Of a DNA stretch of 64,000 nt, positions 23,061 through 33,363 are shown in pieces. The notes under the pieces are model-generated. The model was not told where the DNA came from. It saw nothing but the letters and a program-made list of their open reading frames with translations, and did not search any database. Source of the stretch: Steinernema hermaphroditum (taxonomy: Eukaryota; Nematoda; Chromadorea; Rhabditida; Steinernematidae); assembly GCA_030435675.1 (NCBI GenBank), contig CM059625.1, forward strand, positions 16,430,001 through 16,494,000, in the 5' to 3' direction. A program made the translations under genes and the position numbers. Numbering within the stretch: the first letter of the stretch is position 1; each line of letters begins with the position of its first letter.

Positions 23061-24575
23061 GTTATGACTAACGGGCGGCCATGCCCTTTCTATTTATGGA
23101 CTACTCTGAAACAGTGTCGCAATTATCGGACAACAGTGCAGTCATGAGTAAAATTCTGTTAGTCGACCAGAGATGATTGAGGAAGCGGGAAACCGTCGTG
23201 ACGTCGACCTCAAACGAAAAGCGGCCATTGTCACTTGACAACAATATTGAATTTTTTCTCATAGTATGAATGAATGCGCAAATAACGGATATGTCAACTT
23301 CAAAGCTTCGACACTGTTCAGTATAGAAGAGATGTTTATAAAAGTGCCCTAACGAAACGACCACCTGCTTATCAACGTGTGGGCGTCGAACCAGGAAATA
23401 TGCCTCAAACGGGAGGAAATTAGAATGACCTTAGTTGCGTTGACTTCCTTAGATGAAGCATCGGGACGTGAAGGGTTTCTCTTGCGCAGATAAACACGAT
23501 GATCAGCGTTAAAAGATATGCCTAAAAGCTACAGGATACTATAAACCTTATCTCGGTCCTTTACATGAAATTGTCTCCAAGATGCACTTATTCGGAAATG
23601 GGTTCAAAACAACCGTTTTGATTAAAAAGTGAAATCATCAGATATACGGATATGACCATAAAAATCCATGGAAAGGGCATGCATTTAATGAAATGGAACA
23701 AACCCAAAAATTAGCACGCCAACACGGAAATAGCCTTCCAGTTTGTCCAATTACACATAGAAATGCTTCCGATTTTTATCACATCAGTCTAGACACAAGC
23801 AAGCTGCCCATAGAAGCGTGAAATCTTATTTGTTTGCTCCGAAATTATGACACAATTGCGAATTTTGTAAGCTTTTGTCTACTGCAGTTGGTGGTAATGA
23901 GCTTGGTTTCTATAAAAAAAACGATGGCACAAATTATGATGTTCTTCAATTTCCTAGTGTTTCAACAGAGTGCAAAATGCTAGGATCCTTCAAAAGAGAC
24001 ACTGTTGGGAAAACGGAACTGATTCTAAATCACATTTAGTAAAGAACTAACAAACCAAGCAACTATGAAGACATTCTCTGCTTGATCATGAAGAGTGAGA
24101 TTGAAAAAACATTGTTTATCTTAAATATGTACCTCGTGACGGAACATGCGATTTGGTTGTGTTAATTCGGAGCATAGTGTCACAAATTAAGTACCTATTT
24201 GCTTAAGAATATTTCAGTCGAGAATTGGAACATAAAACTCGTAACTTGTCTATAGAGTACTGTACCTATGCTGCTGCCTGCTCTAAAGATGTATAAAAAT
24301 CACGTTTGCTGTTGTTATTTCTTACTCACAGAACCGTTTATCACTTTTATCGCTTGAATCGACGAGGTTACACCGATATTGGCACAGAAGAGAGCGAATA
24401 TCACGCCGTGGTCGCTGGTTGTTTTCTTACTTCGTTGCAGAGTACGACGTCTGAGTAGAGCTCAGCGATCCCAACAGTGCGCACTTGAAGATCCGCAGCC
24501 CACGAAGATAGAAAAAGCACTACACTAGGGTACGAGAAGTAATTTTGCAATCGGGAGTCGAAGCATAAGCAAAAT
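23061..24575. other. No recognisable gene
   Basis: AT-rich spacer with only short frames; I see no repeat or coding signature. The tandem repeat array begins just downstream. Confidence 0.45.
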
Positions 24576-24577
24576 AT

Positions 24578-26450
24578 ACAAAAGCAAAAGAAGTGGTCAA
24601 GTTGTTGCCGACGGGGGTTTGATTTCGATGAGAACCCGCTGACTCCGGACCGCTTCGAGAGAATGCGAACGCGCCGCGATTTTATGTACCCACCACATGT
24701 GCGACGGTTCTGCGACAGCGACGTGAGAGGTAGCAGACGAGTAGAGAAATCTGGGCGATGTATCAGCTTGTTTTTGCCCTGTTGCACTGTTTATTAATGT
24801 GTGAAAAATTTCATGTTCTTGTTGACTTTCGGTGTTGTTATTTGAAAGAGCAGGATCTTCGAGCGGTGTTTTCACCTTAACAAAAAGCAAAAGAAGCAGT
24901 CAAGTTGACGCCGATGGGACCAGTGAAAGTGATAACCCGTTGACTCCGGACCGCTTCGAGAGAATGCGAACGCGCCGCGCTTTTATGTAACCACCGCATG
25001 TGCGGCGGTTCCGCGGCAACGGTGTAAGAGACATCAGACGAGAAGAGAAATTGTCGGCGATATTTCATCTTGTTTGTGTGTAGTTCGACTGTTCACTTCG
25101 TAGTATCTGAAAACTTCGCAATGCCTTGTGGTCGTTATTAAAATGAGGTGCTCGACCAGTGATGAGGACCCAGATGACCACGGGAGTGAAGATGCCACAC
25201 CAAATGTGTCGTTTTGCGAACAGAGTTGCTTAAAAGTTAAGTTCATCGTCTGGACTCTCGAATTTATTTAAGAGAACTAACTATTCGAACAACGTTTATG
25301 GCATGACCGAAAGCAAAAGAAGTGGTCAAGTTGACGCCGATGGGACCAGTGAAAGTGATAACCCGTTGACTCCGGACCGCTTCGAGAGAATGCGAACGCG
25401 CCGCGCTTTTATGTAACCACCGCATGTGCGCCGGTTCCGCGGCAACGATGTGAGAGGTAGCAGACAGCCAGAGAAATGTGGGCGACATTCCAGCTTGTTT
25501 TTCGCCTAGTTCTATTGTTGACTAATTAGCGTCTGAAAACGTAACGGTGGCTTGTGGCCACTGTCAAACTGATCTGCCCAAACGATGATGAGTTCCCATA
25601 TGATCTCGAAAATTAAGACGGATAACACGTGTTTTAACATTACAGATGCATGTCATCTCATGAACAGATTTGCTTAAAATTTATCATCATTCTCCGGACT
25701 TTTTGTGTTACTCTTTGAAAGAACGAGCTTCTTCAAAGAGCGCCTATGAAATAACAAAAAGCAAAAGAAACGGCAAGTTGACGCCGATGGGACCAGTGAA
25801 AGTGATAACCCGTTGACTCCGGACCGCTTCGAGAGAATGCGAACGCGCCGCGCTTTTGTGTAACCACCGCATGTGTGGTGGTTCCGCGGCAACGGTGTGA
25901 GAGACATCAGACGAACAGAGAACGCACGGCGATGAGGGTGATCTGTTCCCTATTTGCGTTATTTCACTTGTTACTGCACATGTTCATAGCATTGGAAGAC
26001 CTTTAGCTTTGGAGACGATAACTACGGGCGGCAAAGAGGTTGCGCTAAGCATATCCTCTATAATATACTGCAGAGCACGTCGTTGTCTCGGAAACTGTGC
26101 ACATAAAACTAAGGGACAGCCGTTTTCTTGAAGCTTGTAAAGAGCCAGTGTTTCGAACAGATCGTTGCAGCGTTACAAAAGCAAAAGAAGTGGTCAAGTT
26201 GTTGCCGACGGGGGTTTAGTTTCGATGAGAACCCGCCAACTCCGGACCGCTTCGAGAGATTGCGAACGCGCCGCGCTTTTGTGTAACCACCGCATGTGCG
26301 GTAGCTCCGCGGTAGCGGTGTGAAAGACGTCAGACGAGCAGAGAAATTGTCGGTAATGTTTCAGCTTGTTTTTGCGCTGTTCCGCTGTTCACTTCGTAGT
26401 ATCTGAAAACTTCGCAATGCCTTGTGGTCGTTAGTAAATGAGGTGCTCGA
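24578..26450. repeat. Tandem array of GC-rich repeat units (five copies)
   Basis: Units begin near 24580, 24885, 25311, 25758 and 26177 (spacing about 305-447 bp). Each has a 165-210 bp core: AAAAGCAAAAGAAG, GTCAAGTTG, a central ACTCCGGACCGCTTCGAGAG, GCGAACGCGCCGCGCTTTT, then a dyad ACCGCATGTGCGG. Units at 24580 and 26177 share GTTGCCGACGGGGGTTT, while the others have GACGCCGATGGGACCAGTG, so there are two subtypes. Less conserved linkers also recur (GAAAACTTCGCAATGCCTTG at about 25090 and 26405). On the minus strand the core has an open frame in several copies (SHSLEAVRSQRV), but coding is not demonstrated. Confidence 0.85.
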
Positions 26451-26711
26451 TCGCTAACGCTAACTAAGACCATATTTTCGAAACACATCCAATTACCGTG
26501 CGCTAAACTAATAAACTTCCGTCGCAACAAGACCATATTTGCGAAACAAGGCACTCTTCACCATTTAAAGGGAGGGGAATACATCCATTGCCAACCCAAA
26601 GAGTTCTCTCTCTCTTGCTGACGACGACGCTCCTGTTATCTACAATCCTAATATTCAACGTAAGTCTTTATTATTATTTATAATCACCAACGCTCTTTTC
26701 TTAAAAAAGTC

Positions 26712-27248
26712 ATGAAACGCTCGTATTCAGCAAACAGTCTAGAGTGCAATGCTCCAGAAACAAAACGTCGCAATTCTTTTACTTTAAACAGCGAAAACCC
26801 AAAAAATAAGATTCGAATGTCAGATATGAAATTAAGCTTTAAGCAAACCGATTCAACAACACAGTATTTGGGGCAAAGTGGCAACGGTTTCAAAAGATAT
26901 ATCCCTAACGTACAATTTTCAGAACACTTTGCTACTATTAAACACGACAATTTTACTATAACGGGTAAAACCGAAAAGACAAACGAAAAACTACGGACTA
27001 AATCAATTTACATTCGCTTCAAACTCAATGACGTATACGAAAAAACTGATGAAAAATTCAAGAAAACTTTAGAAGATGTTATAACCGAAATCAAAAATAA
27101 CGCCTCTAAAAATTCAGCCATAGCTGTTACTTTTACACATGAGAACATGAATGAAGCAATCTTTCAATACAGTAAAAACCATGACCAAATTAATGGTCAA
27201 ACGGTAGCCAACAGTATCGAAAAAAATGTGATGCAGTTATGTTTTTGA
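26712..27248 (+). CDS. Unknown 178-aa ORF in insert
   Basis: An ATG-started single-exon frame rich in Lys, Asn and Thr, clearly AT-richer than its surroundings. No signal peptide or membrane helix is visible. The N-terminal 35 residues are basic and likely disordered. The remainder alternates hydrophobic and polar residues (TKSIYIRFKLNDVY, SAIAVTFTHENM) like a small mixed alpha/beta domain. I do not recognise the family. Its position inside the inverted-repeat insert, 106 nt before a second gene in the same direction, suggests cargo or a mobility function. It could also be an accessory protein of a virus-like element. Confidence 0.5.
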   Translation: MKRSYSANSLECNAPETKRRNSFTLNSENPKNKIRMSDMKLSFKQTDSTTQYLGQSGNGFKRYIPNVQFSEHFATIKHDNFTITGKTEKTNEKLRTKSIYIRFKLNDVYEKTDEKFKKTLEDVITEIKNNASKNSAIAVTFTHENMNEAIFQYSKNHDQINGQTVANSIEKNVMQLCF

Positions 27249-27278
27249 GGGGCGGAATTAGCGCAACCTGTTCGGCCG

Positions 27279-27286
27279 TATAAAAG
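27279..27286 (+). promoter_or_regulatory. TATA box
   Basis: TATAAAAG lies 68 nt upstream of the ATG of the 100-aa spliced gene. Spacing and sequence fit a core promoter. Confidence 0.5.
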
Positions 27287-27353
27287 AAAAGAGCTGCTCA
27301 ATTTGAGCAAACCGTTTCCCAAACCGTAAAACTCGGAATCCCTACTCGGAATC

Positions 27354-27755
27354 ATGCCTCTGATGTAGGTTTCATTTACTTATTTTATTTCAATTTCATT
27401 GGTTCTTTTTTTTTTTTTTTTTTAGCGCTAACGTCAATCTGTGGATTGTAGTGATTATTAGCGACAAAATAATCACAAACAGGTTTGGAAGAGCTATACG
27501 TGTGGTATATCCTATCGTCTCCAGAGAGGGAGACTCTGAAACAATCGGCCTTCGGGCTTACGATGTCAACGCGGGACGTTTGAAGGATATTATCGAGGAA
27601 GGGAAAGTAAGTTCCTTATATTTATGTACTGTATTTTTTTTTAGGCTTTCTCGTTCGGCAGGCTTGTCGAACGGGTCGCTATTCCTGATTTTAATCAGGC
27701 GCAATCGAACGAGGAGTTCGTCTTCGGCCACCTATCATCTGTAACCCCATTGTAG
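27354..27755 (+). CDS. Unknown three-exon gene, 100 aa
   Basis: Exons 27354-27364, 27426-27606 and 27645-27755 join in phase. The introns have donors GTAGGT and GTAAGT, and acceptors that follow runs of T (19 and 9 nt). The first exon supplies only MPL plus two bases. The protein has one hydrophobic strand near the start (NLWIVVIISDKI), then a basic patch (RFGRAIRVVYPIV) and an acidic, helical middle, ending FGHLSSVTPL. An AATAAA lies at 27810-27815. TATA box, splicing and poly(A) signal together argue for a real transcript. I do not recognise the family. Confidence 0.6.
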
Positions 27756-27809
27756 CTATTGTTTTTTTTTGTTGTTGTTTTGATTTTGAGTTTGTTTTGT
27801 TTTGGGTTC

Positions 27810-27815
27810 AATAAA
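27810..27815 (+). terminator. Poly(A) signal AATAAA
   Basis: AATAAA 55 nt after the stop of the 100-aa gene. Confidence 0.6.
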
Positions 27816-27832
27816 AGGTGGTGGAGAGTTGA

Positions 27833-28140
27833 CTTGACTGGACTTTATTCACGACTCAAAGGCATTTCGCCTTGCATGACACCGAATAATAGACAAACAG
27901 AGAATGTCTCATTGGCACAGGCTTCATCCATGGCGTAGCGGTGATGTCGTAGACGACACGTTTCGTGGGGGGGGGGGGGTCTGCGAATCGACAATACTTC
28001 GTAAATGGCGGTAGAACTTCTTCTTCTCGGGGCGTTTGCGGCGCAGAGGCACAGCTTCTCAGTTGGCATCTGCTTCGGAGAGATGAGTCCACGGTCCATA
28101 AGTTGCGTCTTGCGGTGAGCGGTGGGGGAGTCACAATGGC
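27833..28140 (-). repeat. Dispersed repeat, copy 2
   Basis: Best preserved of three copies (others at 4128-4540 and 47910-48250). On the minus strand an open frame ends YSVSCKAKCL, followed by AATAAA at about 27845. Two frames remain open, so the coding frame is supported only by similarity with copy 1 (PQTP, KR.V.D, SVSCKA). It contains a 12-G run at 27967-27978. Confidence 0.6.
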
Positions 28141-28302
28141 TGATGGTCTTAGCGAGAGAATTCTTCTTCTTTTTTGTTGCTTATTTTCTAGATTTCCAGA
28201 AAATATCGAACGGGTACGACTGGGTAATAAAATAGGTATGGATAGCTTGAAGGCATCTCAATTACGCTTATATCTGGTTTACTCTCACATGGATCACTTG
28301 TA

Positions 28303-28932
28303 CTATTGTAAGGGCATTTCTTGATATTGTGAGCTTGTTTTCCCTCTCCCTTTAATATTCTCATTCCCTCTCCCTTTAATATTCTCTAGAGATGCTAGCA
28401 TAAGCATTTGCTGGAGAAATTGTACATTTCGTACTGTACAAAAAGATATTTTGACCTCTCTAAAATCAATTTCCGATTTGATGCTATGAAAAACGTCACA
28501 AAATTTAATTTCTATCTTGTCACCTCTCATGTAATCTGGAATTTTGGTCTTTTTTCCAAAAATGCCGGGGATTGTTATTTTTTTTATTTCTAGTACGTGT
28601 ATTTTACGTGATTCCCTGTAGTTCAATCTCTCAAAATATTCAGTATGTCTGTTTCTTCCCAATTTTCTGAAAGCTACACCAGAATGTTCAAAATATAAAC
28701 TATCGTACAGTACAAACTTTATTAACGACCTATCTGTTACAGAAGAAATGCACGCATCAGACCATGTTTTAAATAAAGTTATCGTTTTTCTTAGTTCATT
28801 TAATGGTATGTATAGCTGAGTTCTGAGAAGAACCTCCAATGGCATATCTTGAAGAGTTGTTAAATTTTGAAGAACCATTGTGTACCTTTTCTTTGTTGGT
28901 GGTGATAACGATGAGCTCACAAAGTTTGACAT
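28303..28932 (-). CDS. F-box-like protein, 209 aa, with repeat tail
   Basis: A single-exon ATG frame. Residues about 27-67 (LQDMPLEVLLRTQLYIPLNEL to FKTWSDACIS) have the LP.E.L....PL.EL......W spacing of an F-box, which in nematodes recruits targets to SCF ubiquitin ligases. The rest lacks obvious motifs. Near the C-terminus a 24-bp unit is duplicated in frame, giving ENIKGRGN-ENIKGRGK. The same CCCTCTCCCTTTAA text occurs at 29080. The product is rich in Lys and Ile and AT-biased like the rest of the insert. The F-box call is from pattern only. Confidence 0.5.
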   Translation of the reverse strand: MSNFVSSSLSPPTKKRYTMVLQNLTTLQDMPLEVLLRTQLYIPLNELRKTITLFKTWSDACISSVTDRSLIKFVLYDSLYFEHSGVAFRKLGRNRHTEYFERLNYRESRKIHVLEIKKITIPGIFGKKTKIPDYMRGDKIEIKFCDVFHSIKSEIDFREVKISFCTVRNVQFLQQMLMLASLENIKGRGNENIKGRGKTSSQYQEMPLQ

Positions 28933-29688
28933 TTCAGCTAACAGGAATAAGTTCTTGATCAGCAGAATGAAATATGCTGATAGAGAGTATTGAGGAACAC
29001 TCGAATCGGCTTGCTTTTTGGTAGTTCTGTAGATGACACCAGCAAGAGAGAGAGAGAACTAGACGGGTTGGCAATAGATGCATTCCCTCTCCCTTTAAAT
29101 AGTCAAGATTTGCGAAAATTTGTGACCTTGCTCCGGTACCTATAAAAACTATTCGAAAATACTGCTTTGTTCTGTTACCCTCCCTTCCTATCAGTAGTTG
29201 CACGCTTTTTCGAAAAAAAAATGGTTTTGTTGCGACGGAAGTTTATTAGTTCAGCGCGCGTTAATTTGATGCGTTTCGAAAATATGGTCTTGTTGCGACG
29301 GAAGTTTATTACCTCAGCGCGTGGTAATTGGATGTGTTTCGAAAACATGACGTAAAAGTGTGCTGTCTGACCTTGTTTGTCCGTCTTTACTCCTTTTTCC
29401 GAAAAGAAGACCCCTCTTTTCCTCTTTCGATTAAGCACCTTCTCTCTCTGGTTAAAGGAGGGGGGGGGGAATAAGGATATAAAAAAAAGGGTGGTGGGGT
29501 ATGAATATGACTACTTCCAGGTGACCACGGGAGTGAGGATGCCAACCCAAATGTGATCGTTAATATGCTGCCTTATGAGATTACGTGTCGTTTTGCTAAT
29601 AGGGTTGCTTAAATGCTATGTTCATCCTCTGGACTCTCGAATTTATTTGGGGGAACGAACTATGAGAACAGCGTTTATGACATGATCG

Positions 29689-29945
29689 AAACAAAAGAAG
29701 CGGTCAAGTTATGCTCCAACTGCCGATGTTATTATATGAAAGAATGGGGTATTCAAGCAATGTTTTTGTCTTAACAGAAAGCAAAAGAAACGGTCAAGTT
29801 GACGCCGATGGGACCAGTGAAAGTGATAACCCGTTGACTCCGGACCGCTTCGAGAGAATGCGAACGCGCCGCGCTTTTATGTAACCACCGCATGTGCGAC
29901 GGTTCCGCGGCAACGATGTGAGAGACATCAGACGAACAAAGAACA
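29689..29945. repeat. Last units of GC-rich repeat array
   Basis: A partial unit at 29689-29715 (AAAAGAAGCGGTCAAGTT) is followed at 29777-29945 by a full core of the GACGCCGATGGG subtype. It continues the array at 24578-26450 after the 3-kb insert. The linker before it (29518-29690) matches 25150-25320. Confidence 0.85.
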
Positions 29946-32400
29946 CTGATGATAACACGCAGTTTTCAACTGTGCACTATTTTGTGGAGAAGTAAAAGTT
30001 ACTCTAACTAAAAGCTACGCATGATTATTATTCCGGTCATTACTTCTGTTCATATATCTTCCACATGTAAAACATAAAACTGTAATTGATTTGAGCTCAG
30101 TCATAAGCTGATCTGTCTTTCGTCAAACTGCATCTATTCTATTTCGTCCCTTTTTACAGCATTTAAATTGAAATGACCTAGACGTTGCGCACCAAAGTGG
30201 GCAATTGCAACAACTGCTCGCGCGTTTACGATCCTGTTCGAAATGGGAAGAAAGTTTTTCTCCGCTAGAACATTAGCATACAAATGAAGTTTCAAAAAAC
30301 ATGTTATATTTATCGAGAGCTTTGATCATGTCATGTGTAGAGAGAACAAAGTATTGTGCCGCTCAGCGAAACCAGTCTGCAACTAAGATCTCTTATCGTT
30401 GGATAAACAAAAGTGAGACTCAGGAGCTGAACAGAATGAGGTCATTGTCTCCGACCAATGCTATCTTTATATTCCTCTGTTTTCTTTCATATATCGCTTT
30501 ATGTAGTAGCGTTTGCCGGTTCTTGAAGATTACAACCAACAGTGCTGTTATTCGCTTATTTGGATTGAAATAATAGCCCATGTCTGTTTTTGTTATTCAA
30601 CTTCCTTGGTTAATATATGTTTTGTTAATTCACCTGTTTTTATCGCCGGACGTAATTGATGTTAGTCAGTCAATCGGTCATGAGTTACGAGCTGTTGAGT
30701 TTTTCTTATGCGGAAGTTCTAGTTGCTTTAGTCATTACTTTGGATCACCTTCCCAGCGGACAAAGATGAGCTTTCGAGAATGAGTTATATGTTGTAAATT
30801 ATGGATGAACATGGATATTATGTATACGTATATTCGCATATTCTATCTACACAATTCAGGTCGATATTCGCACGAATACAAACTTCAGAAGTAGGATTTG
30901 AAGTGAATTTAGTGAAGTACTTTCATAAGGTGCTTTTGTCGTTCGAACTCCAAGCGTTTTAAGAAAGATGACAATGACAACGAACTCTACGAAATTATTT
31001 CTTCTGAGAAGATAATCGACCATTATTATAAAGCATAATAGAGTATTTTTCTATTGCGAAAGACGCAGTTAACCCACCTCTATAATGGCTCAGGCAAGTA
31101 GCTAGTAACTGTTGATGAAAAATCCATATTCAATTAAGCATTTGTTGGCTGTTTTTATAGTGTATTATGAGGTACGACGAGTGTATTAAGAATGCATCCA
31201 CTTCCCTGTCGCTCACTCGAATTTTGATCTGCGACCAAATGTTAATTAGCATAATTGATACAAGCTGGAAATGAGAGCGGGTGATTCGTCTTAATGTTGA
31301 AATCCTACTGAATCATACAACAACTAATCCGCTGAATACACTCTCAATTTGCGTCGTGTCCGTTCTTTTCTCAGATTTGCACTAAATTTTTTGGTTAGCT
31401 GGCTGGCCAGCTTCATTGGTGTCCATATTAGCGTTTCCTTCCTCAGAGGCAGTTGCTCAGAAGCGCCGTTGGCGAGGAGCGGAGGAAGAGAACTCATACG
31501 ATCAGAATCAGAGAAAAATGTGTGCCACTTGCCTCTAACCGTGCTGTTTCTTGTAAACGTCACAATTGTACTCACTATATAAAGCGATCCACCGGTAGAC
31601 AGTTCGGGCCGAACGACCGGAGCCTAACCAATGCAAATAGGGCAGAGGCCGGCTTCTTCACAGTGCATTTTGAAATCAAATCAATTGAGTGAGCCGTCAC
31701 CGAAAATATCCCATCTCTTCTCTATGACCCAAATTCCAATATCTATTTTTTATAATTTCGGATAAGTGATTGATTTAAAACGAAAATGGAGTGAGTGTAT
31801 CGCCCTCTTTGTGGTGAATGATTTGTAGAGCAGTTGCCATTTACTTTTTCCGCGCCTTTTGTAATGATCCGCATTTGATCCAAGTGTTCACACAGTACTA
31901 GTTCAAGCATACCCAGCTCGATCAAACCTCTTTTTTGTGCATTCGTCTTTGTGTACGGCTATATTGTCTCAACTACGCCGGACGCATTTCATTTTTTACA
32001 GCCCGTTTCTAATATACATTTTTTATTGCCATTAATTAGGAAAACTAGAACACTGAAGATTTTAATCATGAATTTTTTAATTGCTCTTTTTGCCCACATA
32101 TGCACTTTCACTCTAACGCGACGAGTTCGCACACGAGGCCCGATTAAGCAATGCTGGTGATAGTGACAGATTTCTGATGACCGACTTTATGAAATTTTAA
32201 GCATGCCCTTCAACTGACCGCATTCTCATCCCGCCCGTTATTCGTCATTCGCCCCAGACACCCCCACGACATCTCCTCGGGAAGGTGTAGCGGCGCGCAG
32301 GCGCGAATGCAGCGTGCCCTATTTCAACGTTCCCTCGCGAGCTCGTCGTTCATAATTTTATCGCTTTGCTATTAAGGCGCGATTACAGATCGTCGTTCGC
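29946..32400. other. No recognisable gene
   Basis: Intergenic, AT-rich between the repeat array and the Ras-like gene. Short frames only. The last 180 nt become GC-richer and probably hold the Ras-like promoter and leader. Confidence 0.5.
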
Positions 32401-32401
32401 G

Positions 32402-33240
32402 ATGCGCAAGTTCAAAGTTGTCGTTTTGGGCTCGTCGGGCGTTGGCAAAACTTGCTTGGTAAGTCGTGCTCCTTGCTTACATGGCCTTATGAGGATCGAG
32501 TAGATAAACAACCTCGTTCGAGGGGTGTTCTACGAGCACTATGATCCAACGCTTGAGGACAAATACACAAAGGAGATAGCAATCGACGGGAAGACGTGTC
32601 TGCTTCAGATCGTCGACACGTCCGGTGTGGTGAGTTCATTAACCTCGACGACGGAGATATGTTATGAGATGGTTGCAGGAACAGTTCGAGTCACAACGGG
32701 ACCGATACATCAGCAACGCTGAGGGTTTTGTTCTTGTTTACTCCGTCGCTGATCGCCAATCACTCTACAGTACTCTACAGATCTACAACCGGATCGTGGG
32801 CATTAGAGGGTCGCAAAATGTAGGTTACCGTACTGAGGCAGTAGGGCACCTCGTCGAGCCGCCTGTTTCCCCGTTATCTATAACTGGTGTACCTTATAAA
32901 AACCGTACTTTTATAGGTTCCCCTTATCCTCGTTGGAACCAAGTGCGACCTGATCACCAACAGAGAAGTATACGCCCACGAAGGCCAATCAGTCGCCACT
33001 GAACTGACATGTTCCTTCGCTGAGTCGTCGGCTAAGCTGGGCAAAAATATCTACGATGTAGGCTTCTATGATATGCTCGCATCATCAACTAACCACTTTC
33101 AGATCTTCGAAGACATCGTGCAGCAGATTCGTTATGTCCAAGAAGTGGCCAACGCTCCGATCACGTACAAGAAGAACCCCAACAAAGTGATGTGGTACCC
33201 GCAGTCGCTGGAGAGAAACAACGTCTGTTGTTTCATGTGA
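32402..33240 (+). CDS. Divergent Ras-family GTPase, 200 aa
   Basis: Membrane-anchored GTP-binding switch. Exons 32402-32458, 32504-32629, 32679-32819, 32917-33057 and 33103-33240, all phase 0, with introns of 45-97 nt. Ras numbering is kept: P-loop GSSGVGKT (10-17), effector region YDPTLEDKY (32-40), DTSGVE (57-62), TKCD (116-119), SSAK, and CaaX box CCFM predicted to be farnesylated. It differs from active-cycle Ras at Gly12 to Ser, Ala59 to Ser, Gln61 to Val and Asn116 to Thr. Positions 12 and 61 are those whose loss impairs GTP hydrolysis in Ras, so a slow or GAP-resistant GTPase is inferred. The middle (YSVADRQSL, IRGSQNVP) recalls Rap and Di-Ras proteins; the exact orthologue is unclear. 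Confidence 0.93.
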
Positions 33241-33303
33241 TCTCATTCATTAATCAGTCCCACATATTATTTTCAAACGTGACGACACTTATATTAACAA
33301 CCG

Positions 33304-33309
33304 AATAAA
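33304..33309 (+). terminator. Poly(A) signal of Ras-like gene
   Basis: AATAAA 64 nt after the Ras-like stop. It lies 55 nt from the stop codon of the convergent gene. Confidence 0.7.
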
Positions 33310-33340
33310 GGAACAAGAATCGTGTCAATTAGAGTACATA

Positions 33341-33346
33341 TTTATT
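33341..33346 (-). terminator. Poly(A) signal of convergent F-box-like gene
   Basis: TTTATT on the plus strand (AATAAA on the minus strand), 18 nt past the stop of the 305-aa gene. It lies within reach of the Ras-like 3' end, so the two transcripts probably overlap or abut. Confidence 0.6.
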
Positions 33347-33363
33347 TTGAGCTTCATAAATGA

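Larger units (their letters stand above)
26451..29515. mobile_element. About 3-kb insert with inverted-repeat ends
   Basis: This segment interrupts one unit of the surrounding array. The unit stops after GAGGTGCTCGA at 26450 and its remainder resumes at about 29518 with GGTGACCACGGGAG, text that is nearly continuous in the uninterrupted unit at about 25140-25190. The ends carry 63-bp units (TTGCGACGGAAGTTTATTA ... TGTGTTTCGAAAA), once inverted at 26466-26545 and twice direct at 29221-29346. Just inside, 26564-26593 and 29070-29100 are again inverted copies (TTTAAAGGGAGGGGAAT). Between them are three genes or ORFs and one dispersed repeat. Exact termini and target duplication could not be fixed. 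No transposase was recognised. Confidence 0.65.

Noticed and set aside
24401..25907. Minus-strand proteins sharing SHSLEAVRSQRV or RRVRILSKRSGV
   Set aside because: Two different frames are open in different repeat copies, and no splice or start context supports translation. I treated them as repeat DNA.
31349..31582. Hydrophobic 77-aa plus-strand frame
   Set aside because: It has no splice or promoter context and overlaps an equally long minus-strand frame. It was considered chance.
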